From: Fidelibacterota bacterium | GTDB taxonomy: Bacteria; Fidelibacterota; JAANXI01 | DNA: 10,417 bases | Direction of reading: 5' to 3' | Assembly (NCBI GenBank): GCA_018263365.1 | Contig: JAANXI010000170.1 | Span: 7,194 to 17,610 of the forward strand | Part shown: piece by piece, positions 6,997-10,417 of the stretch | Position numbering within the stretch: the first letter of the stretch is position 1 | Layout: every line of letters starts with the position of its first letter | The notes under the pieces: model-generated | What the model was told of the DNA's origin: nothing | Seen by the model: the letters and a program-made list of their open reading frames with translations, nothing else | Databases searched by the model: none | Position numbers and translations under genes: made by a program

Positions 6997-7303
6997 TATT
7001 CATAGATTGAAATAATTGGATGGTTTCGATGTGACGTAAACACAATATTTGCAAAGATGTAGAGACGTTTCATGAAACGTCTCTACATCTAACAATACCA
7101 ATGGGTTATCGCGTATTTTCTGACATAGAAAATTTCCCGGGACCATGAGAAAAAACCTCTTGACATTGCATTCTCATACACCCTCCATGGCACGTCTCTA
7201 CGGGAAAGACAATCCCCTGTTCCGATATAAGCAAGTGGCTGCCGAATGAGGCTCCATCAGAAATTTCCAGGCGAGCCTATTGTTAGTTTATGAATAATGC
7301 AGG
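6990..7303. repeat. 314-bp segment bounded by perfect 15-bp inverted repeats
   Basis: CCTGCATTATTCATA at 6990-7004 and its exact reverse complement at 7289-7303 bound a 314-bp segment with no transposase frame. A 15-bp perfect inverted match is well above chance at this spacing. The layout resembles a MITE or a decayed insertion element. Against this, no target-site duplication is evident in the flanks (GTTAG on the left, GTAGA on the right), and the similarity stops exactly at the 15 bp. Confidence 0.45.
7055..7090. repeat. 36-bp perfect palindrome
   Basis: The arms, each 18 bases, run from AGATGTAGAGACGTTTCA to its exact complement with no spacer; the centre is TTTCATGAAA. A half-copy, ACGTCTCTAC, recurs at 7192-7201. 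Palindromes built on GTAGAGACG...CGTCTCTAC are, from memory, common dispersed repeats in several bacterial phyla. It lies inside the segment bounded by the 15-bp inverted repeats. As RNA it would make a very stable hairpin on either strand, but no T-run follows. Confidence 0.75.
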
Positions 7304-7322
7304 GTAGATGTTTACCATTCAT
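7257..7322 (-). other. 21-codon frame behind a strong ribosome-binding site
   Basis: AGGAGGG lies seven bases upstream of an ATG at 7322 on the minus strand, the best Shine-Dalgarno match between queA and trpL. The frame starts MNGKHLPCIIHKL and stops after 21 residues, passing through the right-hand 15-bp inverted repeat. A good initiation site in front of such a short frame suggests the 5' end of a gene whose body was lost. A genuine small protein is possible but less likely. No family is recognised. Confidence 0.25.
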
Positions 7323-7368
7323 TTGGAATCCCTCCTGATGCTCGTTTGATAATTAATTCCCTTCACCC

Positions 7369-7395
7369 ACAGAGTTAAAACGGTTCAAACTCTGT
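7369..7395. repeat. Short inverted repeat (8-bp stem, 11-base loop)
   Basis: ACAGAGTT (7369-7376) pairs with AACTCTGT (7388-7395). There is no adjacent T-run on either strand, so it is not a classical terminator. Its role is unknown, and it may belong to the same debris as the other repeats nearby. Confidence 0.35.
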
Positions 7396-7558
7396 TCCAT
7401 GGAGAGATATCCGTCATTATTTCATTGTTTGAGTTCACTACCCGGTATGGGCGTTGAGAAAATGTCAAAACGTGCTGAACAATTGACAGGGAATTTGGGA
7501 CCATGTACATCGGGATGCCTGATAAGAACGCGCAGCTATTCGGATTAAGTCAGGGGCT

Positions 7559-7602
7559 ATTTCCCTCTGCGCTATTCAAATAGTTTAAAAAACAGAGGGA
7601 AG
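7559..7602 (-). terminator. Hairpin downstream of queA, possible terminator or mRNA 3' end
   Basis: CAGAGGGAA (7593-7601) and TTCCCTCTG (7561-7569) form a 9-bp perfect stem 16 bases after the queA stop. Inside it CTATT/AATAG forms a second 5-bp stem. Six T lie in the internal loop, but none follow the 3' arm, so this does not fit the classic intrinsic terminator. It may stabilise the queA mRNA end, or be another repeat element. Confidence 0.35.
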
Positions 7603-7617
7603 AAATGTCACAAGAGG

Positions 7618-8697
7618 CTATTTCAGGAGCAGCATGGCGTCACCAAACGCCTCAAACCTATACTCGTGATCCATTGCGTAGTGATAGGCATCCAGGATTT
7701 TTTCCCGGCCTAAAAATGCGCTTTGCAGGAGTAGCGTTGGCGCTTGCGGACGGTGAAAGTTTGTAATCAACCCGCTTAACAGGTTAAAATGAAACGGCGG
7801 ATAGATAAAAAGGTCAGTCCATCCATTATCAGGGATAATTTTTTTGCCCTGAAAATGGGATGACATCAATGCCCGGACTACTGACGCCCCGACCGCTATA
7901 ACTTTATTGTCATTTTCCAGCGCTTGGTTGATCTGCTCCGCGGCCTCAATTGAAATAAAGAATTGGTCCGCATTCATGGTATATTTATTTATTTCGCTCA
8001 GCGTCACTTTCTCATATCCACCAAGCCCGAGGTGGACGGTGATTTCGACAAATACGATGCCACGCTCTTTCAGTGTATTTACCAAGCTTTCCGTAAAATG
8101 CAGACCTCCGGACGGAACGGCCACAGAACCGACCTTTTCGGAGAAAATCGTTTGATATTCTTCATGATCAATCTCCCGGGCGGCCCTGTCAATATAAGGA
8201 GGCAGAGGCATTTTACCGATTTTTCGCAGACGATCGGCCACATCTTTATCCTTCTTCTGAAACTGAATCACCCTGCCGCTGGATACGGTATTATCAATAA
8301 TATCCGCGATGAGATCATCTGCGAAGCGCAAGGTATTGCCGATCCGGACTTTTCTTGGCGGCGATACCTGTACCTCCCAGACGCCGGGTTCCAGTTCCCG
8401 GAGAAGAAAAACATCGATGTCATCGCCGGTCTCCTCCTTGATAGTTTCAAATTTGGCGGGATGGACCTTCGTGTTGTTCACAACCAAAACATCACCTTCA
8501 CTTAAATAACTGCCGATCTCCGAAAACCGGGCTTCTTCTTTCGCCTCTTCCTGCTGGGATAAAACTAATAATCTGGAATTATCACGTGGATTGGCCGGAT
8601 GTTCTGCTATTTGTTCATCCGGCATCTCATACACAAAGTCCACCGCATGAACTTTTTCAGATTGTAGTACCGGATCAACCTTATTAAAACCTGCCAT
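7618..8697 (-). CDS. queA: S-adenosylmethionine:tRNA ribosyltransferase-isomerase (QueA), divergent
   Basis: QueA transfers and isomerises the ribosyl moiety of SAM onto preQ1 at the wobble position of GUN-anticodon tRNAs, giving epoxyqueuosine. Family signatures appear in order. They are RDNSRLLVL (38-46), EGDVLVVNNTKVHPAK (67-82), KMPLPPYIDR (162-171), the YQTIFSEKVGSVAVPSGGLHFT core (181-202), VHLGLGGY (221-228), and VIAVGASVVRAL (266-277). GWTDLFIYPPFHF (292-304), ITNFHRPQAPTLLLQSAF (311-328) and YRF...FGDAML (346-356) complete the set. The length of 359 is normal. Several usually fixed positions differ: GSVAVPSGGLHFT for the common GSVAAPTAGLHFT, and KYTMNADQ where D-H-x-M-H-x-E is common. 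The start at 8697 has AGGAG seven bases upstream and an AT-rich TTATATAA just before it. It is alone, with no other queuosine gene in the window. Confidence 0.9.
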   Translation of the reverse strand: MAGFNKVDPVLQSEKVHAVDFVYEMPDEQIAEHPANPRDNSRLLVLSQQEEAKEEARFSEIGSYLSEGDVLVVNNTKVHPAKFETIKEETGDDIDVFLLRELEPGVWEVQVSPPRKVRIGNTLRFADDLIADIIDNTVSSGRVIQFQKKDKDVADRLRKIGKMPLPPYIDRAAREIDHEEYQTIFSEKVGSVAVPSGGLHFTESLVNTLKERGIVFVEITVHLGLGGYEKVTLSEINKYTMNADQFFISIEAAEQINQALENDNKVIAVGASVVRALMSSHFQGKKIIPDNGWTDLFIYPPFHFNLLSGLITNFHRPQAPTLLLQSAFLGREKILDAYHYAMDHEYRFEAFGDAMLLLK

Positions 8698-8997
8698 GTA
8701 AATACTCCTTTATATAATTTTTTCCAACCCAGGGACAGCCGGAATCCAAAGAGATCTGTCGGATTAACTACAAGGTTGTTTCATCCGGGGACTCTTCCTA
8801 ACGTGCCAAATGAAATTTAATTTTTCAGGAATCATAAGTTGCCATGAAATTGGATGCCATAAAACTCATTTAAGGGATTTGTTCCAGGCAATACCTCGTA
8901 AAGCCATGCATATAATACGTACAATGTGCAGGGTTTTCCAAGAAGAATTTTGTGAACAACCTGGCACTCAGGACTGAAGATCCTGTTTTGGCGCTAC
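8698..8997. other. About 300-bp region upstream of queA, no gene seen
   Basis: This stretch lies between the decayed outer-membrane gene and queA. No frame of note is present. The minus strand just before queA has TTATATAA followed by AAAGGAG, a good ribosome-binding site with a -10-like tract, but no clear -35 box was found 16-18 bases above it. A TATAAT at 8911-8916 (+ strand) has neither a -35 box nor a gene to serve. A weak CAGGA/TCCTG stem (8969-8985) follows the pseudogene stop without a T-run. Confidence 0.5.
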
Positions 8998-10417
8998 TTA
9001 CCAGCCAGGAGATAACACAAAGCCAAAATGGGGGCCCTGGTTCGAGCGCTGAAATGGATAGGCTTAGTACACCTGACCGACCAGATACCCAAACAGGTTT
9101 ACTCTGGCAGCTATCCCTGCACTGAATACCGGAATACGCCTATTCGAGGTACGTGTAAATTCGAATTCGGGCTGCTCGTTTTTTGTCCAGGCTACTCCCC
9201 CGTCAACGAAGGCCACAAAATTCGTAGGAAGAAATCGAAAATCTATAAGGCTTAGCTGCTCGCTTCCAGAGATGGGGACCCGGATTTCCGCATTCACAAC
9301 CCCGACTTTAGAGCCAACCAAGCGATTCAGCTCGGGGCAATCCCCGGCCTGACACTCCTCATAATCGAACGAACCCGAACTATATCCCCTCACCCAGGTT
9401 TTAAATCCAAGATTGAGCGGGGAGAGCCGATCATTTTCTGAGTCCCGTAAATATCGACCATAATGTAGCCCACGGAACGCAAAGGTGACGGGGCACGCAA
9501 AAAAATAGTGCCGGTAATCGGCCGTTGCAGTCAGGTATTGCATCGACCCGAAACTGGGTTCTAGCTCAAACCGATATCTTCTTCCTTTAACCGGACTGGT
9601 AAAACCAAAATAGGAGTAATCGCCAACGTAAGCTATAGCAGCGCTCCCAATATTTAGCGGCTCTTTTGTCTCCAGAGATTCGTAATCCCGCGCAATAATC
9701 TGCCCATTGCGTACCTTGTATATTTCAGACTCCAGATTGTATCCAATTCGTGTAAATCCCACACTCCATTCCAGGCGTCTGCTTTTCGAAAACGGGTATT
9801 CCGTCATCCCATCAATCCGATCGTAGAATGTCCGCCGGGTGACAATATTAATCTCCCTGGACTCGATTAAATCCCCTGTCTCTGTCGTATCCACTACTGT
9901 TCTGGAAGCACCCCGGGATGTCCGATAGGGAATATGGGCAAGGCCCCCACCCCAGTTAATGCGTCTGTCTCTGTTGCGGTATATCACCTGCCCACCAAGG
10001 TCCCGGAGTGTACCACTGGCGCGCACGGTTACTCCCAGCAGCTGGTTTCCAAGGATGTCACTAAATACAAGGTTCACTCCTCCGGCGATACCTGTACCAT
10101 ACTGATTCACCGACAGCCCGATGGCTCCCTGCCCGGCCCGGAGCAACCTAAGCGATGGATTATAATCATGAATTTTGAATTCCTCCGTATCAGGCAAGCA
10201 TGTAACCTTATCATTGATAAAATTATCGACGATATTGGAATCCGCGCTTCGCACCGGTGGAAGGGTCACCAGCATATTCCTTTCCTCCGATATATCCGCT
10301 AAGAGCGTCCCCGCTGCTCCCCCATGGAAATTGTTGTAATTTCCCTGGTCCGGAGGTCCAGGATCCCAATTTTCATATCACTATAATCGTATGTCTGGAG
10401 ATCGCTCAAAGACCCTC
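8998..10417 (-). pseudogene. TolB/WD40-propeller plus Omp85-like beta-barrel protein, C-terminal part, apparently inactivated
   Basis: The 5' part lies beyond the window. The first 38 or so codons inside it, in the frame starting at 10415, read like a propeller strand (YDYSDMKIGILDLRTREI) and stop at TAG 10299-10301. The similarity continues in another frame, open from 10377, with LPPV near 10255 and then a long barrel-like domain. That domain contains GAIGLSVNQYGTGIAGGVNL, SDILGNQ, SRRLEWSVGFTRIGY, TWVRGYSSGSF (the VRGY motif of Omp85-type barrels) and RVNLFGYLVGQVY. The frame then meets TAA at 9064-9066. Reading through that stop gives 21 more residues ending FGFVLSPGW before TAA at 8998-9000. 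This is the expected final beta-strand with terminal aromatic residue. There are thus two lesions. An ATG at 10275 behind GGAGGAAAGG could restart translation, but the product would lack a signal peptide. Function is unknown; sequencing error is the main alternative. Confidence 0.7.

Larger units (their letters stand above)
6813..7617. other. About 800-bp region without a convincing gene, rich in inverted repeats
   Basis: This stretch separates queA from the trp promoter. No frame shows a recognisable protein family. It holds a 49-codon protein-like minus-strand frame (6847-6996) and a 15-bp inverted repeat pair (6990-7004 and 7289-7303). There is also a 36-bp palindrome (7055-7090) with a further half-copy at 7192-7201, an 8-bp stem (7369-7395), and a hairpin just after queA (7559-7602). 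The mix looks like remnants of small mobile or dispersed elements rather than a regulatory region for either neighbour. Confidence 0.6.

Noticed and set aside
6757..7005. 82-codon plus-strand frame (MIYLLHNGENIDAW...) as a gene
   Set aside because: It begins inside the trpL control region and runs over the promoter antisense, has no ribosome-binding site, and overlaps the repeat-like segment.
7160..7165. TTGACA on the plus strand (also at 7483-7488) as promoters
   Set aside because: Neither is followed at the right distance by a -10 box, and there is no plus-strand gene to serve.
7503..7583. 26-codon plus-strand frame starting MYIGMPDKNAQLFG, preceded by GGGA
   Set aside because: It is too short and unrecognised, the ribosome-binding site is poor, and it ends inside the hairpin beyond queA. 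Chance is more likely.
8911..8916. TATAAT on the plus strand as a promoter
   Set aside because: There is no -35 element and no downstream plus-strand gene.
1..10417. CRISPR array, tRNA or rRNA genes, or a novel defence cassette
   Set aside because: No regularly spaced direct repeats, no cloverleaf-like sequence, and no nuclease, methylase or toxin-like genes were found; all intact genes are ordinary metabolism or tRNA modification.

Overview
The window holds a complete tryptophan biosynthesis operon on the minus strand, with its own leader-peptide attenuator. Also on the minus strand are a tRNA-modification gene (queA) and, at the right edge, the 3' part of what looks like a decaying outer-membrane protein gene. 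The last gene joins a TolB/WD40-type propeller to an Omp85-like beta-barrel, so the organism is Gram-negative. That architecture, with moderate GC content and seven separate trp genes in E-G-D-C-F-B-A order, suggests the Fibrobacteres-Chlorobi-Bacteroidetes side of the tree (for example Balneolota, Rhodothermota, Marinimicrobia or KSB1-like lineages). This placement is an inference from gene style and is not secure.

Reading in the direction of transcription (right to left): 8998-10417 is the 3' part of the propeller/barrel gene, with an apparent frameshift near 10300-10377 and an in-frame TAA at 9064-9066, 21 codons before the natural C-terminus. A stretch of about 300 bases (8698-8997) without a gene follows, then queA (7618-8697) behind a good ribosome-binding site. 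Between queA and the trp promoter lie about 800 bases without a convincing gene. They contain a 36-bp perfect palindrome, a pair of 15-bp inverted repeats 314 bp end to end, several hairpins and scraps of protein-like reading frame, and they read as debris of small mobile or repetitive elements.

The trp operon starts with a sigma70-type promoter (6784-6812). A 24-codon leader peptide with the aromatic run F-W-F-W-Y-Y begins only a few bases after the predicted transcription start. Three mutually exclusive RNA pairings can be drawn by hand (protector, antiterminator, terminator), and the terminator U-run ends 11 bases before the trpE start. This is the layout of classical ribosome-mediated attenuation.

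The structural genes trpE, trpG, trpD, trpC, trpF, trpB and trpA are packed with overlaps of 1-4 bases or none, except for a 58-bp gap before trpB. Together they convert chorismate to tryptophan: anthranilate synthase (TrpE with TrpG), phosphoribosyltransferase (TrpD), isomerase (TrpF), indole-glycerol-phosphate synthase (TrpC) and tryptophan synthase (TrpA with TrpB). The 3' end of trpA runs into one arm of a REP-like inverted repeat at the left edge, which appears to supply its last codons.
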